Assembly (NCBI GenBank): GCA_018701215.1
Contig: JABIWH010000050.1
Coordinates: forward strand, 372,001 to 436,000
DNA from: Rhodospirillaceae bacterium
Lineage (GTDB): Bacteria; Pseudomonadota; Alphaproteobacteria; GCA-2731375
Length of the DNA stretch: 64,000 nucleotides
Direction of reading: 5' to 3'
Position 1 is the stretch's first letter. The number at the start of each line of letters is the position of its first letter. The notes under the pieces were generated by a model. That model saw nothing but the letters and a program-made list of their open reading frames with translations, made no database searches and had not been told where the DNA came from. This document shows, piece by piece, positions 42,722 through 52,288 of the stretch. The position numbers were made by a program, and so were the translations under genes.

Positions 42722-44455
42722 ATGAAACTAAATGTCAATCCTAAGCATCGAATATTTTTGCAGCCGAAAGATAGTGCAAAATTTCTATTTAACATTATTC
42801 AAAAATATTCTATTGAATTTATTTTGATTTCAATAATTTTAATTGGATTTATTCTTAGAGCATCATTTAGCAAAACAGGCCTTCCGTATTTTTATGTAAC
42901 TGATGCAGTACATACATTTATACCAGCAATAAAAATGTTAAAAACAGGTGATTTTCACCCCAGAGCATTTAATTACGGATCTTTGAATATTTACCTAAAT
43001 CTTATCGTTGATTTTCTTCACTACATCTCACTAATGGGAAAGCCAGAAACAGCAGAAGCCTTTTTGACCCACATTGACGATCTTATAATTGGCAGCAAAT
43101 CGATCGGCATTAAAACCCCCTGGCCTTGGCATATCTCTCATCCAAGCTTCTTACATTGGGGCAGATTATTCACGGCGGTTCTCGGCTGTGGAACTGTTAT
43201 CGTGACCTATGTTCTGGGCCGGTATCTTTGTAATCGCTGGATCGGGCTGATGGCGGCGGCATCAATCGCCTTTCTTGGCAGTCATATACAAATGTCAGCC
43301 AAGATATTGCCCGATGTTCCAGTCGGTTTGTTTTTCATATCCGCCACAGCGTTTTCAATCGCCTTTATCCGCAACAATAACAGAGCGTATTTTTTCCTGG
43401 CCTTGATTTTTTGTGGTGCGGCGGCGGCGACAAAAATCAATGGCGGGTTGGTGGTGATCGCGCCAATCATGACATTGGCATATCTCCAATTGCGTCGGGA
43501 GGCGTGTGTTCGCCCGTATGATTGGTTCTGGATATTTTTGATCCCGACGATCGCGTTTATCGCATTCATGCCCTATTCGGTGATTGATTTTACTGAATTC
43601 ATGAAAAATTTTGGACGCCATATCAGAATTTATAAGGTCACTTATAGCGGTGCCAACGCGTTAGAACCTGGTTGGGAAAATTTTGTATTTCAAATTTCAT
43701 TGTTAAAACAGAGGTTTGGACTACTGCCATTATTGCTAACATTACCCGGAATTATTTACATACTTAGGAGTCCAATACGGATCGTCGCATTTGCGCCGGC
43801 GGTTTTGTATCTATTGTTCCTCGTGGGAGCGAGAACCGGTTTTTACCGGAACCTCGTTCTGCTTTATCCATTCGTTGCGCTTTTGTCATCATTCGGCGTG
43901 TATGTGTTGTACCGCGCACTAAAGAATTGGCAGAACTATGTGCCTCTGAAATTCAGCGCTTGGAAGCAGCATTTACCACAATTTGCGACAGTGGTTGCGT
44001 TACTGGCCATTGTGCCAAACGCCACGTCGGCAATAGATATTGCAGCAAAACAATACGGCAGACATGATAACCGAACACTAGCCAGCATTGAGCTGGGGGC
44101 GCATGCCCGTCAGAAAAAGGTGCCGCAAATCATCATCGCGGCGGAACTGCGGTTCCATGCGCATGATCTTAAGAGAATTGGCGTGCCTTATCGTGTCGTC
44201 AGCATGACCGATATTCAATCCTGCAAAATCCCGCACAAGCGCAGTCTTTTGGTAGTGCCTGAACGTTTGAAAGTTATTCATTCAAAGAACAAAAAAACGC
44301 TCAAAAAAATGGTGACCGGACACGGCCAACTCATGAAGATGCTTAAGAAGGGTCGAACCATCTCCAAATATAGAGGAGCCACGACATTGATCGATACACT
44401 TTTCAAGAATCCGGCGATCGTGATCGTGGATATCAATGTCTCTGCCATTTGCTGA
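42722..44455 (+). CDS. Polytopic membrane glycosyltransferase-like protein (GT39/ArnT-like)
   Basis: 577 residues with about ten to eleven hydrophobic helices in the first 430. An acidic site follows the first helix (YFYVTDAVHTFIPAIK), and HPSFLHWGRLFTAVLG lies before the later helices, a layout seen in dolichyl/undecaprenyl-phosphate mannosyltransferase-like enzymes. The C-terminal 150 residues form a soluble domain without obvious motifs. The first 400 bp are strikingly AT-rich while the rest is nearer the window average. A GtrA gene follows, so lipid-linked sugar transfer in the cell envelope is likely. The exact enzyme class is uncertain. Confidence 0.68.
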   Translation: MKLNVNPKHRIFLQPKDSAKFLFNIIQKYSIEFILISIILIGFILRASFSKTGLPYFYVTDAVHTFIPAIKMLKTGDFHPRAFNYGSLNIYLNLIVDFLHYISLMGKPETAEAFLTHIDDLIIGSKSIGIKTPWPWHISHPSFLHWGRLFTAVLGCGTVIVTYVLGRYLCNRWIGLMAAASIAFLGSHIQMSAKILPDVPVGLFFISATAFSIAFIRNNNRAYFFLALIFCGAAAATKINGGLVVIAPIMTLAYLQLRREACVRPYDWFWIFLIPTIAFIAFMPYSVIDFTEFMKNFGRHIRIYKVTYSGANALEPGWENFVFQISLLKQRFGLLPLLLTLPGIIYILRSPIRIVAFAPAVLYLLFLVGARTGFYRNLVLLYPFVALLSSFGVYVLYRALKNWQNYVPLKFSAWKQHLPQFATVVALLAIVPNATSAIDIAAKQYGRHDNRTLASIELGAHARQKKVPQIIIAAELRFHAHDLKRIGVPYRVVSMTDIQSCKIPHKRSLLVVPERLKVIHSKNKKTLKKMVTGHGQLMKMLKKGRTISKYRGATTLIDTLFKNPAIVIVDINVSAIC

Positions 44456-44584
44456 CAAGACGGCGATCAGGAACGTTCTCTGTTGCCGGTTTACAGTTGA
44501 ACTCTGCCAGACGATCTGCGCCGGAGCCACAATTCAGCGCCCAGTTCTTGCCCGAGCTCATATTCGTGGAGTGTAATTCAGGCA

Positions 44585-44998
44585 ATGTCAAAAGCGTGGG
44601 ACCTTAGAAAACTTAGCGCCATAGCTCGCCAAGAATTCCGTCGCTATTTCGCCGCCAGCATTTTGGGTTTATCGGTCGATGTCGGGCTTCTAATGCTGCT
44701 GACGCAAGCCTTTTCATTGCCGTACCTTTTGGCAAACAGCTTTGCCTTTTTATCTGGAAGCGCCGTGGTTTATTTGGCATCCGCGCACTGGGCGTTCCAA
44801 AAGCGCAGGTTCGGGAACGCCATATTCGAAAGTTTTCTTTTCGTTTTGATCGGTGTCGTCGGACTGGCGATAAATGATGCCATGTTGTGGATATCCGTGG
44901 AAATTTTGGTTTGGTCTTTGCTACCCGCAAAATTTCTGGCCGCCGGTTTTAGCTTCCTGACCAACTTTGCACTACGAAAAGTAGTCCTCTTCAATTGA
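44585..44998 (+). CDS. GtrA-family membrane protein
   Basis: 137 residues with four helices and the GtrA features RRYFAASILGLSVDVGLLML, NSFAFLSGSAVVYLASAHWAF and FLTNFALRKVVLF. GtrA proteins are thought to flip or position polyprenyl-linked sugars for a membrane glycosyltransferase. It is 129 bp after the GT39-like gene, in the same AT-richer island, so the pair probably works together. The stop codon is 15 bp before the convergent isochorismatase stop. Confidence 0.9.
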   Translation: MSKAWDLRKLSAIARQEFRRYFAASILGLSVDVGLLMLLTQAFSLPYLLANSFAFLSGSAVVYLASAHWAFQKRRFGNAIFESFLFVLIGVVGLAINDAMLWISVEILVWSLLPAKFLAAGFSFLTNFALRKVVLFN

Positions 44999-45012
44999 AT
45001 TTCCGCGACCAA

Positions 45013-45693
45013 TTAGAGCAGGTCGCAATAGCGCTGCCGCAGTTCCGTGATGATGCCGTCCAGCGGCTCGACATCGGCCATTTTCATATCCATGTCGAAA
45101 AGATTGGCGCGATGGGCCGTCAGGCTGCGGTCGCCGACGGCTTCCTCGGCAATGATGACCCGGAAATTGTGTGAAAAGGCATCGTTAGCAGCCGCGCGGA
45201 CGCAGCCGGAGGTCGAAATGCCGCAGATCACGATGGTATCGACATCGTCATAGCGTAGGAAAGCTTCCAGCGGCGTTTGGAAAAAACACGACGCCTTGTT
45301 TTTGAAAACAACGACATCCTGCTCTCGCGGCGCGTAGGCATCCGGCCATTCATCGGCCCTGGGGTCGCGGCTGTAGATCATGTCGCCGGCGATGCCGAGT
45401 TTGTCGTTCCACATGCCACGGCGGATCGGGTGGCTGCGGTCATCGCGGCGGCTGTAATAGATCGGCAGTTCCATATCGCGAAAGGCCGCGACCAGCCGGG
45501 TGATGTTTTCAACCAATTCAGGGTCGCCGTCGCCGCATTGCGGGTACGCGGGATCGACGAACATATAAGTGGTATCGATATTCAGCAACGCGGCGCGCCT
45601 GCCAAAGCCGACCTTTTCGCCAAATTTGCCTTTCGCGTATGTCGCTAGTTCCTCGGCTGGCAGCAAATCCGCCCATTTATCCAGTTTGCTCAT
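45013..45693 (-). CDS. Isochorismatase-like cysteine hydrolase
   Basis: 226 residues from ATG 45693, with GGGGCGAGA as its ribosome site. The catalytic triad is clear: Asp in LLNIDTTYMFVD (D40), Lys in VVFKNKASC, and Cys in GISTSGCVRAAANDAF. The family includes isochorismatases, nicotinamidases and N-carbamoyl amide hydrolases; the last two are closest in motif. It follows the crotonase gene by 17 bp and may act in the same operon, although no link in substrate is evident. Confidence 0.92.
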   Translation of the reverse strand: MSKLDKWADLLPAEELATYAKGKFGEKVGFGRRAALLNIDTTYMFVDPAYPQCGDGDPELVENITRLVAAFRDMELPIYYSRRDDRSHPIRRGMWNDKLGIAGDMIYSRDPRADEWPDAYAPREQDVVVFKNKASCFFQTPLEAFLRYDDVDTIVICGISTSGCVRAAANDAFSHNFRVIIAEEAVGDRSLTAHRANLFDMDMKMADVEPLDGIITELRQRYCDLL

Positions 45694-45710
45694 GATCTCG
45701 CCCCTGTCCC

Positions 45711-46517
45711 TTAGCGCCCCGTCCATTTCGGCGGCCGCTTTTCAGCGAAGGCCCGCGGCCCTTCGAGAGTATCCGCCGAATTCTCGCGGCGGAGGTTGGC
45801 GGGATAAGCCGTGTAGTAGGCTTGCGGCAGGGCATGGTCGAGGCCGCGCATGGTGGCCTCCTTGGTCGCCCGCACCGCCAGCGGCGCGCAACGCAGGATA
45901 TCCCCGACCCATTCCTCGACCTTCTCGTCGAGTTTTTCGGCGGGGACGACCTGGTTGACCAGGCCAAGCTCATAGGCGCGCGCGGCGGTCATATGCCGCC
46001 CGGTCAGCATATAGCCCATGGCCGGCTTCAGGCCAATCTGGCGCGGCAGGCGGTGGACGCCAGCCGAGCCCGCGATCAGGCCGCGCCGCGGCTCGGGCAG
46101 GCCGAATTCAGCATGCTCGGCGGCGACGATGATGTCGCAGGCGAGCGCCTGTTCAAGCCCCCCGCCCAGGGCAAAGCCGTTGACCCGGGCGATGATCGGT
46201 TTGGGAAAATGCCAACGTTCGATCAGGCTGGTGCTTTCAGCCGCCATCTTTTGCCATTGCGCCCGCTGCACCTCGTCCGCATCGCGCTCGCGGGCCCGGT
46301 GCTTCAGGTCGGCGCCGGCGCAGAAAGCCCGCGCGCCGGCCCCGGTCACGACCGCAAGCCAGATATCATCGTTCGCCTCTACCTCGTCCCAATGCTGGGA
46401 AAGCTCCCAGCGAAGCTCCGGATTCAGGGAGTTCATCGCCTCGGGCCGGTTGAGGGTTATGCGTGCGACGTGATCTTTCACCTCGAAAGTAGAGACGTTC
46501 TGGTTTTCGGCGCCCAT
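45711..46517 (-). CDS. Enoyl-CoA hydratase/isomerase
   Basis: 268 residues from ATG 46517, which has an AGGAGG site eight bases upstream. The two glutamates are in place: GFALGGGLEQALACDI and GLPEPRRGLIAGSAG. The region after the second Glu differs from classic hydratases (IAGSAGVHRLPRQIG). It sits between a divergent crotonase gene (34 bp) and the isochorismatase gene in the PHA synthase cluster. It could supply PHA precursors or degrade a specific acyl-CoA, but evidence for either is only positional. Confidence 0.92.
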   Translation of the reverse strand: MGAENQNVSTFEVKDHVARITLNRPEAMNSLNPELRWELSQHWDEVEANDDIWLAVVTGAGARAFCAGADLKHRARERDADEVQRAQWQKMAAESTSLIERWHFPKPIIARVNGFALGGGLEQALACDIIVAAEHAEFGLPEPRRGLIAGSAGVHRLPRQIGLKPAMGYMLTGRHMTAARAYELGLVNQVVPAEKLDEKVEEWVGDILRCAPLAVRATKEATMRGLDHALPQAYYTAYPANLRRENSADTLEGPRAFAEKRPPKWTGR

Positions 46518-46551
46518 GGGAGTGCCTCCTATGAATGGTTTTACTTTGCGA

Positions 46552-47322
46552 TCAGGATTTCCCGGCACCCCGGCTGGCCAGAAACGCCTCAATGATCGCT
46601 TGGGCCTCGCCCTTGGCGTAGGATTCCTGTTGGCCGAGGACACCGGCGCGGAAGGCTTCGTCAAAGCCCGCCAGGGCGATCTCGCGAAAGCGCGCCTTGG
46701 TCCTGGCCCAGGCCACGGCCGGCTTGCCGGCCAGGGTTTCGGCGACCTCGCAGGCCTTGGCGACAACCTGATCCTGATCGACCATATAGTTGATTAATCC
46801 GAGGCGATCGGCTTCGTCCGCCTCCATCAGACGGCCGGTCATGGAGAGCTCCTGATTCTTCGACCAGCCCAGATGCAGGGACATCCAGTAAGAACCCATG
46901 ATCGATGGAATGGCGGCATTGATCTCTGGCTGACCCATACGGGCGCCCGGATGGGCGACGCGCAGATCGGAGACCATGGCGATCTGAAAGCCGCCGCCTG
47001 CCGCGATACCGTTGATGGCCGCGATGACAGGCTTGTTGGTTAGCAGGATCTGTTTGTAGATATTGCAGGCGGTACCGAACCAATTTTCGATATCAGCCAC
47101 CTGCATGCCGCGCGCTTCGAAAAGATCGACGCCGGCGCAAAAGGCACGCTCGCCGGCACCGGTCAGGACGATGCCCTTAACCGTATCATCGCTGTCCAGC
47201 TCAATCAGGGTGGCGGCAATGCCCTTGGCCAAGGCAATGGATATGGCGTTCAGATTGTCGGGGCGGTTAAAGCGCAATACGGCGATATCGCCCGCGCGTT
47301 CAATTTCAACAACATCAGACAT
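46552..47322 (-). CDS. Crotonase-family protein lacking the first catalytic glutamate
   Basis: 256 residues. The oxyanion-hole segment reads NGIAAGGGFQIAMVSDL, so the first hydratase Glu is replaced by Gln. The second region reads MGQPEINAAIPSIMGSYW, where the Glu is retained but the GGTQRL part is missing. Such changes occur in crotonases that catalyse isomerisation, dehalogenation or C-C bond chemistry. A hydratase role is therefore doubtful. It lies 31 bp after the PHA synthase gene in the same operon. Confidence 0.88.
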   Translation of the reverse strand: MSDVVEIERAGDIAVLRFNRPDNLNAISIALAKGIAATLIELDSDDTVKGIVLTGAGERAFCAGVDLFEARGMQVADIENWFGTACNIYKQILLTNKPVIAAINGIAAGGGFQIAMVSDLRVAHPGARMGQPEINAAIPSIMGSYWMSLHLGWSKNQELSMTGRLMEADEADRLGLINYMVDQDQVVAKACEVAETLAGKPAVAWARTKARFREIALAGFDEAFRAGVLGQQESYAKGEAQAIIEAFLASRGAGKS

Positions 47323-47353
47323 TTGCTACCGAACTCCTCTTTACCCAGCAATA

Positions 47354-49165
47354 TTACCCGTCAGAGCGGACCTTGACGTAACTGCCCGGCGCGTCCTCCA
47401 ACACCGGCGCATCCTTGCTGCCCGGCTGCCGCGCCTTGATCTTGCGGCCCGAATGCCTGGCCACCCATTTGCCCCATTGCGGCCACCATGAACCCTCGTG
47501 CTGGGTGGCACCGGCGAACCAGTCATCAGGGGCAGGGGGATTATCCGCATTGCTCCAATAACCATATTTATGGGCGCTGGGCGGGTTGACGATGCCGGCG
47601 ATATGGCCGGACCCGGCCAAGGTAAAGGTGGTCTCGCCAGTGTACAGCTGTGTGGCCACATAGGTGCCCTTCCAGGGCGCGATATGATCTTCCTTGGTGG
47701 AGATTATATGCACGGGAATTTTCACCGCGCGCAGGTCAATCGGACAGCCGCCCATTTCAATGCCGCCCGGCTGCGACAGCAAGTTTTCCTGATACATATT
47801 GCGCAGGTAGAAGCTGTGCATTTTCGCCGGCATCCGGGTCGAGTCCGAATTCCAATACAGCAAATCGAAGGGGAACGGATCCTTGCCCATCAGGTAATTA
47901 TTAATGACAAAAGACCAGATCAGATCGTTGGAACGGAGCATGTTGAAAGTGCTGGCCATGGCCGCGCCTTCCAGAATGCCGCCCTGTTCCTCCATCTTCT
48001 GTTCCAACTGACCCAGCTGTTCATCATCAATGAAGACGGATAGTTCGCCCGCCTCCTGGAAATCCACCAGGGAGGTAAAGAACGTCGCCGATTTGACCCG
48101 TTCATCATTGTTGGCGGCCATATGGGCCAAGGTGGCGCCGGTCAAGGTGCCGCCCAGGCAGTAGCCGATAATATTGACCTCGTCCTCGCCACAGGCCGCC
48201 TTGACGCCGTCCAGGGCGGCATAAATACCCTCGAACATATAGTCCTCGAAGGTTTTCTCGGCCAAGGCCAGATCCGGATTGACCCAGGAAATCACAAATA
48301 CCGTCAAACCCTGTTCCACGGCCCATTTGATGAAGGAATTCTGCGGTTTCAGATCCAGGATGTAGAACTTGTTGATCCACGGCGGCACGATCAGCAAGGG
48401 CGTCTTATGGACCTGTGCCGTCGTCGGCTCGTACTGGATTAGCTGGATCAGGTCACTTTGCCAGATCACTTTGCCGGGACTGACCGCGATGTTCTCTCCC
48501 ACCTTGAAGGCGTCAAGGTCGGTCATCTTGATCGCCAGCTTGCCTTTGCCCCGTTCCAGATCATCCAGCATGTTGGAAAGACCGCGCACCAGGTTCTCAC
48601 CCTTGCTCTCCACCGTCTCGCGCAGGACCTCCGGGTTGGTGGCGACGAAGTTGGTCGGCGCCATGGCATCAGTGAATTGCTGGGTATAGAAATCCACCTT
48701 GCGGGCGGTCGCCTCGTCCAGGCCGTCCACCTCATTCACTGTGTTCTGTACCCAGCGCGAAGTCAGTAGATAGGACTGTTTGATGAAATCAAAAATCTGA
48801 TTGCTTTCCCATTCCTCGCCGCGAAATCTCTTGTCACCCTTTTCGGGCGTTATCACTGGTTCCGCCCCCTCTCCCAGCATGCCCTTCGCCGCGTTCTGCC
48901 ACAGGTTCATATAGTCCTGCCACAGGCCCATCTGCGCCTCGACCATTTTGGCCGGATCGGCCATCATCTGGGCCGTCAGCTCCATGAAGGCGGCGCCAAT
49001 GTTCATCGGATCTGGGTCGCTCGGGCCGCCATCCTTGGCCTGCTGTTGCAGGAAATCATTAACCAAGGTCTGGCATTGTTCGGCGACTTTGATCATATTC
49101 TCGGAGAATTCAGCCGCTTGCTGCCCTGCATCAGAGGTCGTGGGATTTTCGCTATCTTGGGTCAT
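47354..49165 (-). CDS. phaC: Class I poly(3-hydroxyalkanoate) synthase
   Basis: 603 residues, standard for class I synthases. The lipase-box-like motif with catalytic cysteine is GYCLGGT (C336); the conserved aspartate lies in STKEDHIAPW and the histidine in SGHIAGIVNPP. The N-terminal 200 residues form the helical domain typical of class I. It polymerises 3-hydroxyacyl-CoA onto PHA granules. It is first in a four-gene minus-strand run with two crotonases and a hydrolase. No phaA or phaB is in the window. Confidence 0.96.
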   Translation of the reverse strand: MTQDSENPTTSDAGQQAAEFSENMIKVAEQCQTLVNDFLQQQAKDGGPSDPDPMNIGAAFMELTAQMMADPAKMVEAQMGLWQDYMNLWQNAAKGMLGEGAEPVITPEKGDKRFRGEEWESNQIFDFIKQSYLLTSRWVQNTVNEVDGLDEATARKVDFYTQQFTDAMAPTNFVATNPEVLRETVESKGENLVRGLSNMLDDLERGKGKLAIKMTDLDAFKVGENIAVSPGKVIWQSDLIQLIQYEPTTAQVHKTPLLIVPPWINKFYILDLKPQNSFIKWAVEQGLTVFVISWVNPDLALAEKTFEDYMFEGIYAALDGVKAACGEDEVNIIGYCLGGTLTGATLAHMAANNDERVKSATFFTSLVDFQEAGELSVFIDDEQLGQLEQKMEEQGGILEGAAMASTFNMLRSNDLIWSFVINNYLMGKDPFPFDLLYWNSDSTRMPAKMHSFYLRNMYQENLLSQPGGIEMGGCPIDLRAVKIPVHIISTKEDHIAPWKGTYVATQLYTGETTFTLAGSGHIAGIVNPPSAHKYGYWSNADNPPAPDDWFAGATQHEGSWWPQWGKWVARHSGRKIKARQPGSKDAPVLEDAPGSYVKVRSDG

Positions 49166-49348
49166 GACTACTCTCGATCCTCGGTTTGACGAATACCTGC
49201 TTCGCCATACAATGCATAAGTGATTCGTTTTACATGGCAGCGGTTGTTAGCAAGGTACCTGAAGACTATAACAATGGCCAATAGTGTGCCACTTGGGCCG
49301 GCGAAAAATTCGCCGCCGGCATCGTCAGTAATAAGGAGCATGTGCGGG

Positions 49349-50953
49349 ATGAATGGACAAACAGCCAAGGAGCGCGGGGGCCGCGCCTTCCCCATGGCCG
49401 CATCACAAGCCACCCGGTCTTCAATTGCCTCTTTATTGACGGCCCCCTCATTGACCGCGATGGCATTGATCCTCGTTCTCGCCGGCTGCTCCCAGTTGCC
49501 CGACGTTCCCGAATGGGTCAATCCGACCAGCTGGAATCCGACCGGCTGGGTAGACGGCATGTTTGGCAACGATGTAGATACGCTGCCGCCGGCACCGAAA
49601 AGCGCAAGCAAGACTTCCCCAGCCCCCGGCGCCGACAAACCTTTTCCCAAGCTGGGCGCATTACCGCCGGCGCCAAAAACCACCAGCTCCGCCGAGACAA
49701 GGGAAAAACTGGCCAATAGTCTGGTCGCTGATCGTGACAATGCCCGCTATACGAAGGAAAATCTGCGTGCCGGTGATACCCGCATGGCCGCCGCACCGCC
49801 GCCGCCACGGTCAGCCCCGCGGCCCAAGGCGAAGCCGCCAGCGCCAAGCGTGGATCAGCAGCCCCGTAACCAGCAGCTGGCGGCCATCCCGGCGGCGAAA
49901 GGCACGGCCGCCCGGCCCATATCGCCCTCCTTGCCCGCACCGCCCAAGCCCATTGCCCGCAGTGCGGTGAATTCCTCCGACTTGACCCGGGTACCGTCCA
50001 TCGTCCAGCGCCGGGGCGCACCGCCACCCCCGCCCACCCCAGTGGCCGAAGTATCCCGCCGTCCAATCCCACAGGTCATTCAGAAATCCGCCGCCAGCGT
50101 CGGCAGGCGACAATCGGCGGGCTTGGCGGCCTTGCCAACGCCGCCCACGGCAATGACCCCCGCCGCCCCTGTCGCGGCGACACCTGGCGTCGCATCATCC
50201 GCGCCGTCGCCAGCGATGCCGGTCGTCGCCCCCCTTGTCGCGCCGAAATTGGCAGCACCGCGATTGCTTCCATCATCACCCGGGGCGGCAACCCAGATCG
50301 CGGCGCTGCAGTCGCCTTCTGTACAGGTGAACCTACCCCTGGGGCAGGATCAATCGATACTGGCACAGACTTTTGCCTCGTCATTGGCAGCTCAAGGCAG
50401 CCCGGTCGTCCGCCAGCCCGGCAACATTTTCAATGCGCCCAACGCCGCGCCGATACAGGGACAATGGCCGACAAATGTACCCGGCATCGTGCAACAAGCT
50501 TTCAACGCCTCGCTGAGCGGTACCGATCAGGGCATGCACATGGGTGCAGGTGCTGCCCCCATGGCGTCGCCACAGATGAGCAATCAGGCCATGCGCCGGC
50601 TGCCGGGCGCGCCCGTGCTGATCCGCTTTCGCCATGGTTCAACCCAGCTGAGCGGAGCGGAAAAAAGGCGGTTGGGACAATTGGCCAGCCAGGCCCGCCA
50701 GCAAGGCAAAACCATCTATGTTGTCGGGCATGCCAGCCAACGTACCGGGGATATGAATTACGCCAAGCATAAGCTGGTGAATTTCAATGTTTCCCTGGAC
50801 CGGGCCAACCGGGTCGCGGGTGAATTGCGCCGCCAGGGCGTGGCTTCGCAACAGATCGTGGTACAGGCAAAGGGTGATGCCGAACCGCTGTATTTTGAAT
50901 TCATGCCCGATGGCGAAGCGAAAAACCGCCGGGTTGAGGTCTTTGTTCGTTAA
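49349..50953 (+). CDS. Outer-membrane OmpA-like lipoprotein with a long Pro/Ala-rich linker
   Basis: 534 residues. A lipobox LILVLAGC ends at C47 and predicts lipid attachment. Residues about 60-370 are a low-complexity linker rich in Pro and Ala with basic patches (PPPPPTP, PPAPKTTSS). The C-terminal 130 residues are an OmpA-type peptidoglycan-binding domain: IRFRHGSTQLSGAEKRRL, then IYVVGHASQRTGDMNYAKHK and NRRVEVFVR. It would tie the outer membrane to the wall. ATG 49349 has AAGGAG ten bases upstream; an alternative ATG 49394 would shorten the signal. It is monocistronic as far as I can see. Confidence 0.86.
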   Translation: MNGQTAKERGGRAFPMAASQATRSSIASLLTAPSLTAMALILVLAGCSQLPDVPEWVNPTSWNPTGWVDGMFGNDVDTLPPAPKSASKTSPAPGADKPFPKLGALPPAPKTTSSAETREKLANSLVADRDNARYTKENLRAGDTRMAAAPPPPRSAPRPKAKPPAPSVDQQPRNQQLAAIPAAKGTAARPISPSLPAPPKPIARSAVNSSDLTRVPSIVQRRGAPPPPPTPVAEVSRRPIPQVIQKSAASVGRRQSAGLAALPTPPTAMTPAAPVAATPGVASSAPSPAMPVVAPLVAPKLAAPRLLPSSPGAATQIAALQSPSVQVNLPLGQDQSILAQTFASSLAAQGSPVVRQPGNIFNAPNAAPIQGQWPTNVPGIVQQAFNASLSGTDQGMHMGAGAAPMASPQMSNQAMRRLPGAPVLIRFRHGSTQLSGAEKRRLGQLASQARQQGKTIYVVGHASQRTGDMNYAKHKLVNFNVSLDRANRVAGELRRQGVASQQIVVQAKGDAEPLYFEFMPDGEAKNRRVEVFVR

Positions 50954-51058
50954 GGCTCGCCCCAGCCTGAAAAATCGGGCATAAAGCCTGCCCTTTGGAC
51001 GGTGGTTTGTCTGCCGTGCCGATGACCGCGAAACGTCAAGAACAAATGATGACGCCCC

Positions 51059-52288
51059 ATGCCCTTTGATTTTCACCGCATCAAGCGACTACCGCCCTAT
51101 GTCTTCGCCGAAGTGAATGCGATGAAGGCCACCGCGCGGGCGCGGGGCGAGGATATTATCGACTTTGGCATGGGCAATCCCGACACCCCGCCACCCCAGC
51201 ATATTATCGACAAACTGGTGGAGACGGCGCGGGATCCAAAGACCCACCGCTATTCCACCTCGCGCGGTATTCCGGGCCTGCGGCTTGCCAACGCGAATTA
51301 TTACCAGCGCCGCTTTGGTGTTGATATTGATCCGGAAACGGAAACCATCGTTACCTTGGGTTCAAAAGAAGGCCTGGCCAATCTGGCCCAGGCCATTACC
51401 ACGCCGGGTGATGTCATCTTGGCGCCCAATCCCAGCTATCCGATCCATCCCTATGGCTTCATTATCGCGGGCGCGGTGATCCGCCATGTGCCGGTTGGTC
51501 CGGAGCAGGATTTTTTCACAAATCTGGAAACAGCCGTGCGCCATTGCGTGCCGCCGCCAACCGCCCTGGTGCTGAACTATCCCTCCAATCCCACGGCGGA
51601 GGTGGTTGATCTGGCATTTTACGAGCGCATGGTGCAATTCGCCCGGGAGAAGAACTTATTTCTGCTCTCTGATCTGGCTTATGCGGAGATTTATTTTGAC
51701 GGCAATCCGCCGCCATCGATCCTGCAGGTGCCTGGCGCAAGGGAGGTCGCGGTGGAATTTACCTCGCTGTCCAAGACCTATTCCATGCCCGGCTGGCGCA
51801 TGGGCTTCGCCACCGGCAACCGGCGCCTGGTCGCGGCCCTGACCCGGATTAAGTCCTATTTGGATTACGGTGCCTTTACACCAATCCAGGTAGCGGCCTG
51901 CGCCGCCCTGAACGGCCCGCAGGACTGCATCGACGATATCCGCACACTGTACCGAAACCGCCGGGATGTTCTGATCCAGGGCCTGGGTGCAGCCGGTTGG
52001 GATGTCCCCTCACCGCAAGCAACGATGTTTGCCTGGGCCCCGTTGCCCAAGGGCTTTGAGCATCTGGGCTCGTTGGAATTTTCCAAGTTGCTGTTGGACA
52101 AAGCCTCTGTCGCGGTCTCGCCGGGGATTGGCTTTGGCGAATATGGCGACGGCTTCGTACGCATTGCCCTGGTCGAGAACGAACATCGTTCGCGTCAGGC
52201 GATACGGAATATCAAACGCTTTCTGCAGGATTATAAAGATATGGATATCGCGGATGCACGCGACGTACAGGGAGCGGCGGCGCAATGA
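51059..52288 (+). CDS. alaC: Class I/II PLP-dependent aminotransferase, AlaC-like
   Basis: 409 residues. The PLP lysine is in TSLSKTYSMPGWRMGFATGN, with NYPSNPTAEV (Asn/Pro for the pyridine ring) and LLSDLAYAEIYFDG upstream. The N-terminal DFGMGNPDTPPP and closing ALVENEHRSRQAIRNIKRFL are typical of the AlaC/YfdZ group. It probably interconverts alanine/pyruvate with glutamate/2-oxoglutarate. It overlaps the homoserine dehydrogenase gene by 4 bp and belongs to a common alphaproteobacterial order with hom, glpX and recJ. Confidence 0.9.
   Translation: MPFDFHRIKRLPPYVFAEVNAMKATARARGEDIIDFGMGNPDTPPPQHIIDKLVETARDPKTHRYSTSRGIPGLRLANANYYQRRFGVDIDPETETIVTLGSKEGLANLAQAITTPGDVILAPNPSYPIHPYGFIIAGAVIRHVPVGPEQDFFTNLETAVRHCVPPPTALVLNYPSNPTAEVVDLAFYERMVQFAREKNLFLLSDLAYAEIYFDGNPPPSILQVPGAREVAVEFTSLSKTYSMPGWRMGFATGNRRLVAALTRIKSYLDYGAFTPIQVAACAALNGPQDCIDDIRTLYRNRRDVLIQGLGAAGWDVPSPQATMFAWAPLPKGFEHLGSLEFSKLLLDKASVAVSPGIGFGEYGDGFVRIALVENEHRSRQAIRNIKRFLQDYKDMDIADARDVQGAAAQ

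Noticed and set aside
50954..51058. Terminator after the OmpA-like gene
   Set aside because: Only a 5-bp stem (GGGCA/TGCCC) is present, with no U-run, so it was not listed.
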